Assembly: GCA_036554285.1 (NCBI GenBank)
Contig: DATBNO010000049.1
Location: forward strand, 1-39,672
Direction of reading: 5' to 3'
From: JADGGM01 sp025449955
Lineage (GTDB): Bacteria; Gemmatimonadota; Gemmatimonadetes; Gemmatimonadales; Gemmatimonadaceae
DNA length: 39,672 nt
A model generated the notes under the pieces. It saw only the letters and a program-made list of their open reading frames with translations. It was not told where the DNA came from and made no database searches. Below, piece by piece: positions 27,606 to 36,516 of this stretch. Position numbers and translations under genes: made by a program. The first letter of the stretch is position 1; every line of letters begins with the position of its first letter.

Positions 27606-27621
27606 GGCGGCGCCAGCCGCC
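27606..27621. terminator. Hairpin between convergent genes
   Basis: GGCGGC-GCCA-GCCGCC forms a 6-bp stem with a 4-nt loop in the 94-nt gap between the DUF3592 gene and the convergent phosphoesterase gene. C-rich rather than T-rich flanks make it only a weak bidirectional terminator candidate. Confidence 0.3.
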
Positions 27622-27660
27622 GCTTCCCCCAGCGCCAGAGCTTCCCCGAGAGTTCGGCCT

Positions 27661-28518
27661 TCAGCGCCAAACTCCAGTGATGCCGTTCTTGCCGCACGCA
27701 TTGGCGATGCACGGCAACCCGTAAATCTGCTCCACCGTCCGCAGCACGTCGTCATGATCGATGTGCTGTGCGTAGCGGCCCGGCTTGATCATCGGCCCGA
27801 TCAACAGCGTGGCGATGTGGTTCGTCCCCTCCGCGTCGGGCGCCGCTTCATCCCACGTAATGATCAACAACCCGTCGTGCGCCGCATTCCATTTCATGAT
27901 CGCGGGAAGATTGTGCTTCATCCACGTGTCGCCCACCGTGGTGCTGCAATCGTGCATGTCGTTGCACATGTTGGGCACGACCATCGCGAGCGACGCCGGC
28001 GCCCATTTGTACGGCACGTTGAGCGCCGCCGGCACGTTCGTGAAATCCGCCCACGGGTTGTGCTTCCTTCGATAGAGCCCCTTGCTCCCCTCGCACGCCG
28101 AGGACCCTGCGTTAGGCAACGATTCGGCGTAGCCGCGGAAGGTGAGGTGCGCGGCCAGGAGCTGCGTCGCGATGTTGGGCGCGTTCGACGTGACCGGACA
28201 TTCGTCGCCCGTCACGCCCTGCACGTTGCCCGAGAACAGCTCGACATAGTTGGGCTCGCTCGGGTGCGCCGTGGCGTGGCTGTTGGTCATCACGGCCGCC
28301 TGGGGTACCAGGGCCGCATTGAGGTATGGTGCGTCCTTCGAGTCGACGATGTTCGAGAAATCTCGATTCTCGAAGATCACGATCGTGACCGCCTTGGCGT
28401 GCGGCGCGCCCGGGGCGGCAGGCTTCGCCGCCTGGCCTCGGGCCGAACCAACGGCGGCCGCCATCGCCGCGACACTCGCCAGAAGCGCACGATGGATTGG
28501 GGACAAATGCAACCTCAT
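27661..28518 (-). CDS. Secreted phosphoesterase / acid phosphatase (AcpA/phospholipase C-like family)
   Basis: A 285-residue protein. The ATG at 28518 begins a signal peptide (HRALLASVAAMAAAVG, cut near residue 29). The core VTIVIFENRDFSNI, TNSHATAHPSEPNY and later LLIITWDEA with HIATLLIGP are hallmarks of the phosphoesterase family that includes acid phosphatases and phosphatidylinositol phospholipase C. These motifs hold the metal ligands (Glu/Asn, Asp and His). It likely releases phosphate outside the cytoplasm. Several Cys residues (DECPVT, NMCNDMHDC, PCIANAC) suggest disulphides. Divergent from the MacAB-like operon. Confidence 0.86.
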   Translation of the reverse strand: MRLHLSPIHRALLASVAAMAAAVGSARGQAAKPAAPGAPHAKAVTIVIFENRDFSNIVDSKDAPYLNAALVPQAAVMTNSHATAHPSEPNYVELFSGNVQGVTGDECPVTSNAPNIATQLLAAHLTFRGYAESLPNAGSSACEGSKGLYRRKHNPWADFTNVPAALNVPYKWAPASLAMVVPNMCNDMHDCSTTVGDTWMKHNLPAIMKWNAAHDGLLIITWDEAAPDAEGTNHIATLLIGPMIKPGRYAQHIDHDDVLRTVEQIYGLPCIANACGKNGITGVWR

Positions 28519-28619
28519 GATCCGTCTCTCGCGGGTGAAAGGCGTCGCGGCCAAGCGCCGCATGTAATGAGCATGACAGGTTCGACCGGATATCATATAC
28601 GCGTGCACGCGCTCCCGAC
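28519..28619. promoter_or_regulatory. Divergent promoter region, phosphoesterase / ABC exporter
   Basis: About 100 nt separate the two starts. An AT-rich patch at 28589-28600 (GATATCATATAC) stands out in the GC-rich background and could hold a -10 element for either direction. No matched -35 box was identified. Confidence 0.35.
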
Positions 28620-29837
28620 ATGAATCACAAGGCCCTCCTGGGCTCGGCGCTCCAGGCGCTGCTTCGCAACCCAATGCGCAGTTTACTCACGATCCTCGGC
28701 ATCACGATCGGGATCGCCGCGGTGATCTGCGTCGTGGCGATCGGGAAGGCGGGGCAGACGCGCGTCCAGGAGCAAATGAACAACTTGGGCGACAACCTCG
28801 TGTGGGTCGAGGCGGGCGGCCGCGCGGTGAATGGCGTCCGCACCGGAACGCACGGCGTGCCATCGCTCACCGTCGCCGATGCGCAGGCCATCGCGCACCA
28901 GGTGCCGCTGATCACGCGCGTATCGCCTAACGTGGACGGATCGATTCAAGTGGTATACGGCAATCAGAATTGGTACACGCATTTTCGCGGCGTCGCCCCG
29001 TCGTTCTTCGACATCAAACGATGGCCCACGGCGAGCGGCGCGATCTTCACCAACGACGACGTGGATCGTTCAGCCGACGTGTGCGTGATCGGCCGAACAG
29101 TGCGCGACCAGCTCTTCGGCGCGGAGGACCCGTTGTCGAAGGTGGTGCGCGTCAACGGGCTGCCGTGCCGAGTGGTTGCGACGCTCCAACCCAAGGGCCT
29201 GTCGGCGTCGGGGCAGGACCAGGATGATCTCATCGTCCTGCCGTACACGACGGTGATGAAAAAGATCAGCGGCAACGATTGGCTCGACGACATTCTCTGC
29301 TCCGCCGTGTCGCAGACCGCGGTGCGCCTGGCCGGCGATCAGGCGGCCGCGGTGTTGCGCGACCGCCATCACCTGCGCGGCGACGAAGAGGATGACTTCA
29401 ACATCCGTCATCCCGAGGATGTCATCCAGGCGCAAATGGAAGCGAGCCACACCATGACCATGCTGCTGGTCGCGATCGCGTCGATCTCGCTGCTCGTGGG
29501 CGGCATCGGCATCATGAACGTGATGCTCGTGTCGGTGACGGAACGGACGCGCGAGATCGGCGTCCGCGTGGCGGTCGGTGCCACCGACGATGCCATCCAA
29601 CTCCAGTTTCTGGGCGAATCCGTAATGCTGAGTCTCGTGGGCGGCGGCGCCGGCGTCGTGTTGGGCATCGTCGCATCGTTCACCGTTGGGCAGGCGTTAG
29701 GCTGGCCCATGCAACTGTCGGCCGAGGGAATCGTGCTGGCCGCGCTGTTCTCGGCTGCCGTTGGCGTGTTCTTCGGGTACTATCCGGCGCGCAAGGCGTC
29801 GCGGCTCGACCCGATCGAGGCGCTGCGCTATGAGTGA
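28620..29837 (+). CDS. MacB-like ABC transporter permease
   Basis: A 405-residue FtsX/MacB-type permease without a fused ATPase. Helix 1 (about 20-43, LLTILGITIGIAAVICVV) is followed by the long periplasmic MacB_PCD domain (about 44-275). Three C-terminal helices then follow (about 280-302, 330-355, 365-390) and the end ARKASRLDPIEALRYE, a family signature. It probably works with the next two genes as a tripartite exporter driving substrate across the outer membrane; an outer-membrane factor is not in the window. Its stop overlaps the next start by 8 nt. Confidence 0.92.
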   Translation: MNHKALLGSALQALLRNPMRSLLTILGITIGIAAVICVVAIGKAGQTRVQEQMNNLGDNLVWVEAGGRAVNGVRTGTHGVPSLTVADAQAIAHQVPLITRVSPNVDGSIQVVYGNQNWYTHFRGVAPSFFDIKRWPTASGAIFTNDDVDRSADVCVIGRTVRDQLFGAEDPLSKVVRVNGLPCRVVATLQPKGLSASGQDQDDLIVLPYTTVMKKISGNDWLDDILCSAVSQTAVRLAGDQAAAVLRDRHHLRGDEEDDFNIRHPEDVIQAQMEASHTMTMLLVAIASISLLVGGIGIMNVMLVSVTERTREIGVRVAVGATDDAIQLQFLGESVMLSLVGGGAGVVLGIVASFTVGQALGWPMQLSAEGIVLAALFSAAVGVFFGYYPARKASRLDPIEALRYE

Positions 29838-31203
29838 GCCGATGGGGTCCATGCCGCCCGCGACGCCGTGGTGGCGCCGGCGCTCGGCCATTGCGTTAGG
29901 CGTCGTGCTGGCGATCTGCATCGCCGCCGTGATCGGACTGCGCGGCGGACCCAAGCTCCAGTATTTCACCGCCGACGTGACGCGCGGCGACATCCGCGAC
30001 GTCGTCGACGTCACGGGGACGCTCAACGCGCTGCGCACGGTGCAAGTGGGATCCCAAGTCTCGGGCACCATCGCCAAACTGTACGTCGATTTCAATTCGC
30101 GCGTGCACGAAGGCGACCTCGTCGCCGAGATCGACCCGCGACTCCTGCAGGGCGCGCTGCTCCAGGCGAACGCCGATCTCGCCAACGCGCGCGCCGGCGT
30201 GATCGCGGCGCGGGCCACGGTCGACAAGCTGCGCGCATCGCTCGTCCAGACCAAAGCCGACTACGATCGTGCGGTGCAGCTCGCACAGGGCGGCGCGATG
30301 ACGCAGTCCGAGCTCGACCTGGCAACCGCGAACTACAGCGGCGCGAAGGCATCGGTCGATGCATCGGTCGCGAACGTCGCGCAGGCGGAAGCCGCGGTGA
30401 GCCAGAAGGAAGCGGCGGTCACGCTCGCGCAGACCAATCTGTCGTACACGGTCATCCGATCGCCGATCAACGGCGTCGTCGTGTCGCGCAACGTGGACGT
30501 TGGGCAGACGGTCGCGGCGTCCCTCCAAGCGCCGACGATCTTCACGATCGCCCAGGACCTGTCCCAGATGCAGGTCTACGCCAAAATGGATGAGTCGGAT
30601 GTTGGCCGCATCAAAGTTGGGCAGCGCGTCATATTCCAGGTGGATGCGTTCCCGAAGGATACATTCCCGGGCGAGCTGGAGCAGATGCGCATGAACGCGA
30701 CCACGGTGCAGAACGTGGTCACGTACGATGCGATCATCAACTGCGCCAATCCGGACGGCAAGCTGTTCCCCGGCATGACCGCATACGTGACCATTCCGGT
30801 CGCCAGCGCGCACGACGTGATCCGCGTGCCTAACGGAGCGTTGCGGTACCGGCCGCCGTTGTCGCCGTCGGAGATCCGGTCGCTGTACGCGAAATCCGGC
30901 ATCGCGCCCGACAGCGCGCCGGGACCGGCCGCCCCGGGCGGCGACGAGGCGCGGCACCCGATCGCCGCGGACGCGCACGCCACCCCGACGCGTCGAGATC
31001 GCGCCGCTACCGCCGTGGTATGGAAACGTCTCCCCGATGGGTCGATCGCGCCCGTCGAGGTCGCGCTCGGCATCACCGACCACGCGCTCACGGAAGTGAC
31101 GTCGGTGCTGGCGGGATCGCTGACTCCCGGCGACGTCGTGATCACCGGATCGCTCGCCGCGAGCACGCCGCCGACGCCGGGCGCGCCATCCGTTAGGCGC
31201 TGA
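29830..31203 (+). CDS. MacA/HlyD-type periplasmic membrane-fusion protein
   Basis: A 457-residue adaptor. One N-terminal helix (about 19-37, AIALGVVLAICIAAVIGL) anchors it. The lipoyl half (TVQVGSQVSGTIAKLYVDF, about 70-88), a long helical hairpin (about 110-205), the returning lipoyl half (YTVIRSPINGVVVSRNVDVG) and a beta-barrel domain (MDESDVGRIKVGQ) follow in MacA order. A Pro/Ala-rich insert lies near 360-405. It links the permease to an outer-membrane channel. Start ATG 29830 overlaps the permease stop. The GTTAGGC word near its 3' end is read as Val-Arg with a rare AGG codon. Confidence 0.92.
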   Translation: MSEPMGSMPPATPWWRRRSAIALGVVLAICIAAVIGLRGGPKLQYFTADVTRGDIRDVVDVTGTLNALRTVQVGSQVSGTIAKLYVDFNSRVHEGDLVAEIDPRLLQGALLQANADLANARAGVIAARATVDKLRASLVQTKADYDRAVQLAQGGAMTQSELDLATANYSGAKASVDASVANVAQAEAAVSQKEAAVTLAQTNLSYTVIRSPINGVVVSRNVDVGQTVAASLQAPTIFTIAQDLSQMQVYAKMDESDVGRIKVGQRVIFQVDAFPKDTFPGELEQMRMNATTVQNVVTYDAIINCANPDGKLFPGMTAYVTIPVASAHDVIRVPNGALRYRPPLSPSEIRSLYAKSGIAPDSAPGPAAPGGDEARHPIAADAHATPTRRDRAATAVVWKRLPDGSIAPVEVALGITDHALTEVTSVLAGSLTPGDVVITGSLAASTPPTPGAPSVRR

Positions 31204-31208
31204 GCGCG

Positions 31209-31976
<768 letters not shown>

Positions 31977-31979
31977 CGC

Positions 31980-33473
31980 CTAACGAACGGCGGAGCCGTC
32001 GGCCGCGTGGCCGCGAGTGCGCTCCTCGTGCATGCGCCGATACAGGCGCTCCATCGCTCGCGCGAGGCGGTCGCCGTTGCACGCATCCGATGCACGCACA
32101 CGCTCGCGCATCGCGCGGCGAGCCTGCGCCACCTGATCGGGCGCCGCCGCGAGCGCGAGGGCCAACGCCACGTATCCATCGCGATCGGCAGCGACGAATT
32201 CCGACAGCCCCGCCGCACGCAGGATGGATTCGCTCGTCCGCGATGCCCACCGGTCACCGTGAAACGTGACCACCGGCACGCCCTGCCAGATCGCTTCCAT
32301 GGTGGTGGTGCCGCCACTGTACGGAAACGTGTCGAGCGCCACGTCGATCGCATCGTATGTCCCGATGAACTCGCGATGATCCGCGGGGCCGAGTATCCGC
32401 ACGCGATCGCGCGCGACGCCGTTGGCGGCAAGGGCGTCGTGCACGTAGCGACGGACGCCCGCCGATGCGAGCGCCGCATTGCGCAGTATCAAAGTGCTGC
32501 CCTGCGCGCGCTGGAGGATGCGGCCCCACGTTTCCATCACCGCCGGCGTGATCTTGTACTGTGACGCGAGGCACCCGAACGTGATGGCGCCGGATGTGGC
32601 GCACGGTGCCGGCGCCACGTCGGGCGCGGCCGACCACGGCGTGAAGGTGAGATAGCTCCCGTCCACCCGAACCACACGCTCGCAATAGAACCGTTCCTCG
32701 TTAGGCGACACCACGGCGCCGTCGCCCACGACGTAGTCGAAGCACGGCATGCCGCTCGTCGCGTACATATTGAACCACGACGCCACGACCGGCGCGGGCC
32801 GCCACTGGTAGAGCGGGAGCCGAGCGGGTCTGCTGTACGCGTTGAGGTCGACGAGCACGTCGATCGCGCAGCGCTCGATCACCGCCGCGGCTTCTTCGTT
32901 AGACATCTGGGCGATCGAATGGATGCCGTCGCCGGAATGGGCGCGATAGTCGTCTCCGCCCGTCCATCCCGGACTGTCGGCGAACAGATGGACCTCCACG
33001 GCGCGCCGGTCGTGCGCGTTGATGAGCGCCCACACGGGCTTCATCCAGTTCGGACGGTGGAAAAACGACGACACGTACCCCACGCGCAGCGCGTCGTTAG
33101 GCGCGCGCGCGCGCGGCGCGGGGCCGGGTCGGAGCGGCGGCAGAAACTCCTGCGCCCACGCGCGCCGCGCCGCGAGCACGGCCCCGTGATCGGCCGCGTC
33201 GCTCCCGGGAATCACCACCGCCATCATCGCGCGCGGCAATCCCGGGTGGGGCCCGAGCGTGGCGGCCTCGAAGCAGCGCACCGCATCGTCGACACGACCC
33301 AGCTCGAACAGCGCGCGGCCCAGGTTGTGTTGGGCTTCGGGCCAGTCGGGCGCCGCCTCCAACGCACGCTCGAAGCTCCCCGCCGCCGCCGCGAATTCGC
33401 CGCGCTCGGTCTCGCCGCAGCCGGTGGCGTACCAGGCCCGCGCGCGCGCGGTCCCCGCCTCCGCGCCGCTCAT
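31980..33473 (-). CDS. SPINDLY/OGT-type O-linked glycosyltransferase (GT41)
   Basis: A 497-residue cytoplasmic protein. One or two TPR units (about 12-75, AGSFERALEAAPDWPEAQHNLG) precede the bipartite catalytic part. GYVSSFFHRPNWMKPV (about 130-145) and DVLVDLNAYSRPARLPLYQW form the first lobe. FGCLASQYKITPAVM, DTFPYSGGTTTMEAIWQG and VPVVTFHGDRWASRTSESIL form the nucleotide-sugar lobe with the family's Ser/Thr-Gly-rich loop. It should transfer GlcNAc or another sugar to protein Ser/Thr; the target is unknown. The ATG overlaps the amidohydrolase stop (ATGA), so it is coupled to that gene. Confidence 0.9.
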   Translation of the reverse strand: MSGAEAGTARARAWYATGCGETERGEFAAAAGSFERALEAAPDWPEAQHNLGRALFELGRVDDAVRCFEAATLGPHPGLPRAMMAVVIPGSDAADHGAVLAARRAWAQEFLPPLRPGPAPRARAPNDALRVGYVSSFFHRPNWMKPVWALINAHDRRAVEVHLFADSPGWTGGDDYRAHSGDGIHSIAQMSNEEAAAVIERCAIDVLVDLNAYSRPARLPLYQWRPAPVVASWFNMYATSGMPCFDYVVGDGAVVSPNEERFYCERVVRVDGSYLTFTPWSAAPDVAPAPCATSGAITFGCLASQYKITPAVMETWGRILQRAQGSTLILRNAALASAGVRRYVHDALAANGVARDRVRILGPADHREFIGTYDAIDVALDTFPYSGGTTTMEAIWQGVPVVTFHGDRWASRTSESILRAAGLSEFVAADRDGYVALALALAAAPDQVAQARRAMRERVRASDACNGDRLARAMERLYRRMHEERTRGHAADGSAVR

Positions 33474-34771
33474 TCGCCTAACGGAACGACCTGGCCGCCC
33501 TTCATCACGAATCGCACGTGGTCGAGCGCATGGATGTCCCGCGTCGGATCACCCTCCACCGCCAACAGATCGGCGAGCAGACCGGGCGCGATACTCCCGC
33601 GATCCGCAAGATGAAACACCCGCGCGTCGACGACCGTCGCCGCCTGCAACGCCGCCGCCGGCGTCATCCCGTACTCCACGAGCAGCTCGATCTCGCGCGC
33701 GTTGTCGCCGTGCGGATACGCGCCCACGTCGCTGCCGTTGCATATCGTCACGCCGGCAGCCAACGCATCGCGAAAGGTCCTGTGCTTGAGCGCCACCGCA
33801 GGCGGCACCGGGTCGATGCCCTTCCGCCACCCATTCCGGATGAAACCCACCTCGGTACCGGAAAGCGTCGGACACAACGGAATCCCGCGCTCGGCCATCA
33901 TCTTGAACACCTCGGGCGTTACCGAGTCGCCATGCTCGATGGTCGTGACACCGGCGAGCACCGCGCGCCGCACACCCTCGTTGCCGCGCGCGTGCGCAGA
34001 CACGTAGCGACCCGAGCTCCGCGCCACCTCGACCGCAGCCTTGAGCTCGTCGAGCGTAAACGTCGGCTCCGTTTCCCCGTTGGGGCCCCACTCGTGATCC
34101 GCGTACAACTTGATCCAATCGGCGCCATGCTTGATCTGGTTCCGCACAGCGTGCGTGATCCCCTCGATCCCATCCGCCTCCTCGGCCCCCTGCGGCACAT
34201 CATACCTCGGATCAAATCCACTCGGCCCGTATGATCCTGTTGCCACTATGGCCCGCGTGACGACGAGCAAGCGCGGACCGGGCACGATGCCTTGGTCGAT
34301 TGCTTCCTTGAGACCCGCATCCGCGTAGCCGGCGCCCTCGGTGCCCAGGTCCCGTTCCGTCGTGAATCCCGCCTGGAGCGTGCGACGCGCGGCCACGGTC
34401 GCGCGGGCGACGCGCAGCGCCAGCGGCTCCTTGAGCACCTGATCAGACCACGACGTCTCGGCGTACGGATGCAGAAAGAGGTGCGAGTGCCCCTCGATCA
34501 GACCGGGAAGCAGCGTTGCGTTGGGCAGATCGATCACACGCGCGCCGGACGGCGCACCGATCGACGCCCGCGGCCCAACGGACGCGATCCGATCGCCGCG
34601 GACGAGCACCGCCCACCCCGCGTGGGTGACTCCCGCCGGCGCGTCGAACACCCGCGCCGGAACCAACAGCACCACGCCCGTATCGTGCGGCGCCGCCTGC
34701 GCAACTGCGTCGGCGACGTGACACGCGGCGATCGTGCACGCCGCCAAAGCCCAACGGATTGTCGATGCCAT
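33470..34771 (-). CDS. Secreted metal-dependent amidohydrolase (imidazolonepropionase/prolidase-like)
   Basis: A 433-residue protein. The ATG at 34771 starts a signal peptide (RWALAACTIAACHVADAVAQ). Binuclear TIM-barrel ligands are all visible: His95 and His97 in EGHSHLF, the carboxylated Lys221 in IKLYAD, His260 in SAHARG, His280 in TIEHGD and Asp348 in NGSDVGAYPHG. This matches the Xaa-Pro/Xaa-Arg dipeptidase-like group of imidazolonepropionase relatives often secreted by soil bacteria. It probably hydrolyses dipeptides or cyclic amides in the periplasm. Its TGA overlaps the next gene's ATG. Divergent from the GlnQ-like gene. Confidence 0.9.
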   Translation of the reverse strand: MASTIRWALAACTIAACHVADAVAQAAPHDTGVVLLVPARVFDAPAGVTHAGWAVLVRGDRIASVGPRASIGAPSGARVIDLPNATLLPGLIEGHSHLFLHPYAETSWSDQVLKEPLALRVARATVAARRTLQAGFTTERDLGTEGAGYADAGLKEAIDQGIVPGPRLLVVTRAIVATGSYGPSGFDPRYDVPQGAEEADGIEGITHAVRNQIKHGADWIKLYADHEWGPNGETEPTFTLDELKAAVEVARSSGRYVSAHARGNEGVRRAVLAGVTTIEHGDSVTPEVFKMMAERGIPLCPTLSGTEVGFIRNGWRKGIDPVPPAVALKHRTFRDALAAGVTICNGSDVGAYPHGDNAREIELLVEYGMTPAAALQAATVVDARVFHLADRGSIAPGLLADLLAVEGDPTRDIHALDHVRFVMKGGQVVPLGE

Positions 34772-34815
34772 GTCGATTCGCTCGCTCCCCGAGTAAGGCC
34801 GACCGACGGGTCGTC

Positions 34816-34866
34816 TTGACACCCCACCTGGACGCCGCCGAAGTTATCATTCTACTTGTCCGGACA
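34816..34866 (+). promoter_or_regulatory. Promoter/operator candidate for the glnQ-like and gntR genes
   Basis: A consensus-like TTGACA (34816-34821) and an AT-rich stretch around 34841-34855 precede a perfect 10-bp palindrome TGTCCGGACA (34857-34866), which ends 18 nt before the ATPase start. Spacing from TTGACA to TTATCA is about 22 nt, longer than ideal. A palindrome there fits an operator for the GntR regulator encoded downstream (inference). Confidence 0.4.
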
Positions 34867-34884
34867 TATGACGGCGAGCCGCGC

Positions 34885-35628
34885 ATGATCGAAATCCGCA
34901 ACGTGTCGAAATCGTACGGGGACTTTCGCGTCCTCGACGGGTGCACGGCGACCGTCGCGGCTGGTTCCGTGGTCGTCCTCTGCGGCCCATCCGGCTCGGG
35001 CAAGAGCACGCTCATCCGGTGCATCAACAGCTTGGAGACCATCGACGACGGCGACATTCTCGTCGACGGCACGTCCATTCGCGCGCCGGGCACCAACCTT
35101 TCGGCGCTGCGCGCGCGGATCGGCATGGTGTTCCAGAGCTTCGAGCTCTTCCCGCACCGCACCGCGCTCGAGAACTTGAATCTCGCGCAGATCCACGTCC
35201 TCAAGCGCACTCCCGACGCGGCCACCGAACGCTCGATGGCCCTGCTCGAGCGCGTTGGGCTCGCCGATCAGGCGAACAAGTTTCCGGCGACCCTGTCGGG
35301 CGGACAGCAACAGCGCGTCGCGATTGCGCGCGCGCTCGCCATGGACCCCGTCGCGATGCTGTTCGACGAGCCCACGTCCGCGCTCGATCCCGAGATGATT
35401 TGCGAAGTGCTGGACGTGATGGGAAGTTTGGCCGAACAGGGGATGACGATGATGATCGTGACGCACGAGATGGCGTTCGCGCGCCGCGTCGCCGATCGCG
35501 TGTTGTTCATGGAGCATGGTCGCATCCTCGAGGATCGCGACACCGCGTCGTTCTTCACCGAACCGCACACGGCGCGCGCGCGCGATTTTCTGTCCAAGAT
35601 CCTGCAGCACGACATCGCCCAAGCCTAA
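34885..35628 (+). CDS. Polar amino-acid ABC transporter ATPase (GlnQ-type), orphan
   Basis: A 247-residue ATPase. Walker A GPSGSGKS (34-41), Q-loop MVFQSFELFPH, signature LSGGQQQRVAIARAL, Walker B AMLFDEPTSALDP and H-loop MIVTHEM are intact and of the GlnQ/HisP polar amino-acid type. The ATG at 34885 begins the conserved MIEIRNVSKSYG. No permease or solute-binding gene is adjacent, which is unusual because these are normally encoded together. It is followed after 15 nt by a GntR regulator. Its TAA stop lies inside a GCCTAAC word (35623-35629). Confidence 0.9.
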   Translation: MIEIRNVSKSYGDFRVLDGCTATVAAGSVVVLCGPSGSGKSTLIRCINSLETIDDGDILVDGTSIRAPGTNLSALRARIGMVFQSFELFPHRTALENLNLAQIHVLKRTPDAATERSMALLERVGLADQANKFPATLSGGQQQRVAIARALAMDPVAMLFDEPTSALDPEMICEVLDVMGSLAEQGMTMMIVTHEMAFARRVADRVLFMEHGRILEDRDTASFFTEPHTARARDFLSKILQHDIAQA

Positions 35629-35643
35629 CGTGAGCGCCACGGC

Positions 35644-36405
35644 ATGACCGTCCGCCTGCAGCAGGGCCGAGCGTCCGATGGAACGGCCGACGCGCCGCGC
35701 TATCAGCAGATTGCCGACGAGCTGATCGCCAAGATCGGCGCCGGTACGTATCCGGTGGGCGGACTCCTGCCCACCGAGATGGAGCTGTGCGCGCAATACA
35801 GCATCAGCCGGTCCACGGTGCGCGAAGCGCTGCGCCGGCTTCGCGATGCCGGCCTCATCTCGCGCCACCGGCGCACCGGCACCAAGGTCATCGCCCAACT
35901 CCCGCCGGCGCTCTACCGCCAGCCCACGAACTCGATCGGCGATCTGCTGCAATACGCCGACGAGACGCGCATCCAGATCCTGTCCGAAAAGCGCGTCATC
36001 TGCGATGCCCAACTGGCGGGGATGCTCGAGTGTCGCGAGGGCCACGCCTGGCTCAGGCTCAACAGCCTGCGCACCGTGCCTAACGATCCGCGCCCCATCT
36101 GCATGACCACCGCGTACGTCGACGCAGGCCTGCCCGACATCGACAAACACCTCGAGACGGTGTCCGGCCCCATCTCGGCGATGCTCGAGCGCACGTACGG
36201 CATCCGCATCGCGCGCATCGAGCAGAGCATTCAGGCCATTCGCCTCGGCAAGCGCCAGGCGTCGCTGCTCCGGGCCGACGCCGGTGGTCCGGCCCTGCGC
36301 GCCGTCCGCCGCTACTATCGCGAGGACGGCACGCTCATCGAGCTCTCCAGCGCCATCCATCCGGGCGACCGCTTCACGTACGTCACCAGTCTCGTGCGCG
36401 AATAG
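35644..36405 (+). CDS. GntR-family regulator, HutC subfamily (UTRA domain)
   Basis: A 253-residue regulator. The N-terminal winged helix (about 18-85) carries YQQIADELIAKI, LLPTEMELCAQYSISRSTVREALRRL and the wing GLISRHRRTGTKV. A UTRA ligand domain (about 95-250) follows, ending in ELSSAIHPGDRFTYV, the usual HutC-type close. Ligands of this subfamily are small metabolites such as urocanate, sugars or amino-acid derivatives. It is co-directional with the GlnQ-type ATPase and probably controls it, perhaps through the palindrome at 34857-34866. Confidence 0.92.
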   Translation: MTVRLQQGRASDGTADAPRYQQIADELIAKIGAGTYPVGGLLPTEMELCAQYSISRSTVREALRRLRDAGLISRHRRTGTKVIAQLPPALYRQPTNSIGDLLQYADETRIQILSEKRVICDAQLAGMLECREGHAWLRLNSLRTVPNDPRPICMTTAYVDAGLPDIDKHLETVSGPISAMLERTYGIRIARIEQSIQAIRLGKRQASLLRADAGGPALRAVRRYYREDGTLIELSSAIHPGDRFTYVTSLVRE

Positions 36406-36478
36406 CGCACGCGCGCTCGAGCCGCGAATGCTCGGGCACGCCATGCACCCGTCGGCACATCTTCTGCGCTATAGCACC

Positions 36479-36508
36479 GGTACCTACCCTATGTTGCGGA
36501 GAGGTACC
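36479..36508. promoter_or_regulatory. Inverted repeat before the GT4 gene
   Basis: Arms GGTACCT and AGGTACC, seven bases each, flank a 16-nt spacer just before the GT4 start, covering its GGAGAGG ribosome-site candidate. A TATAGC (36470-36475) nearby could be a -10 box. The structure might be an operator or an RNA hairpin affecting translation. Confidence 0.3.
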
Positions 36509-36516
36509 CGCGTCGC

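Noticed and set aside
34852..36444. A 530-codon open frame on the minus strand opposite the GlnQ and GntR genes
   Set aside because: It is the antisense shadow of two genes with complete family motifs; the predicted protein is rich in His, Arg and Ala with no recognisable domain. The same applies to the long antisense frames at 1529-3061 (same-strand shadow), 23476-25164 and 21637-22947.
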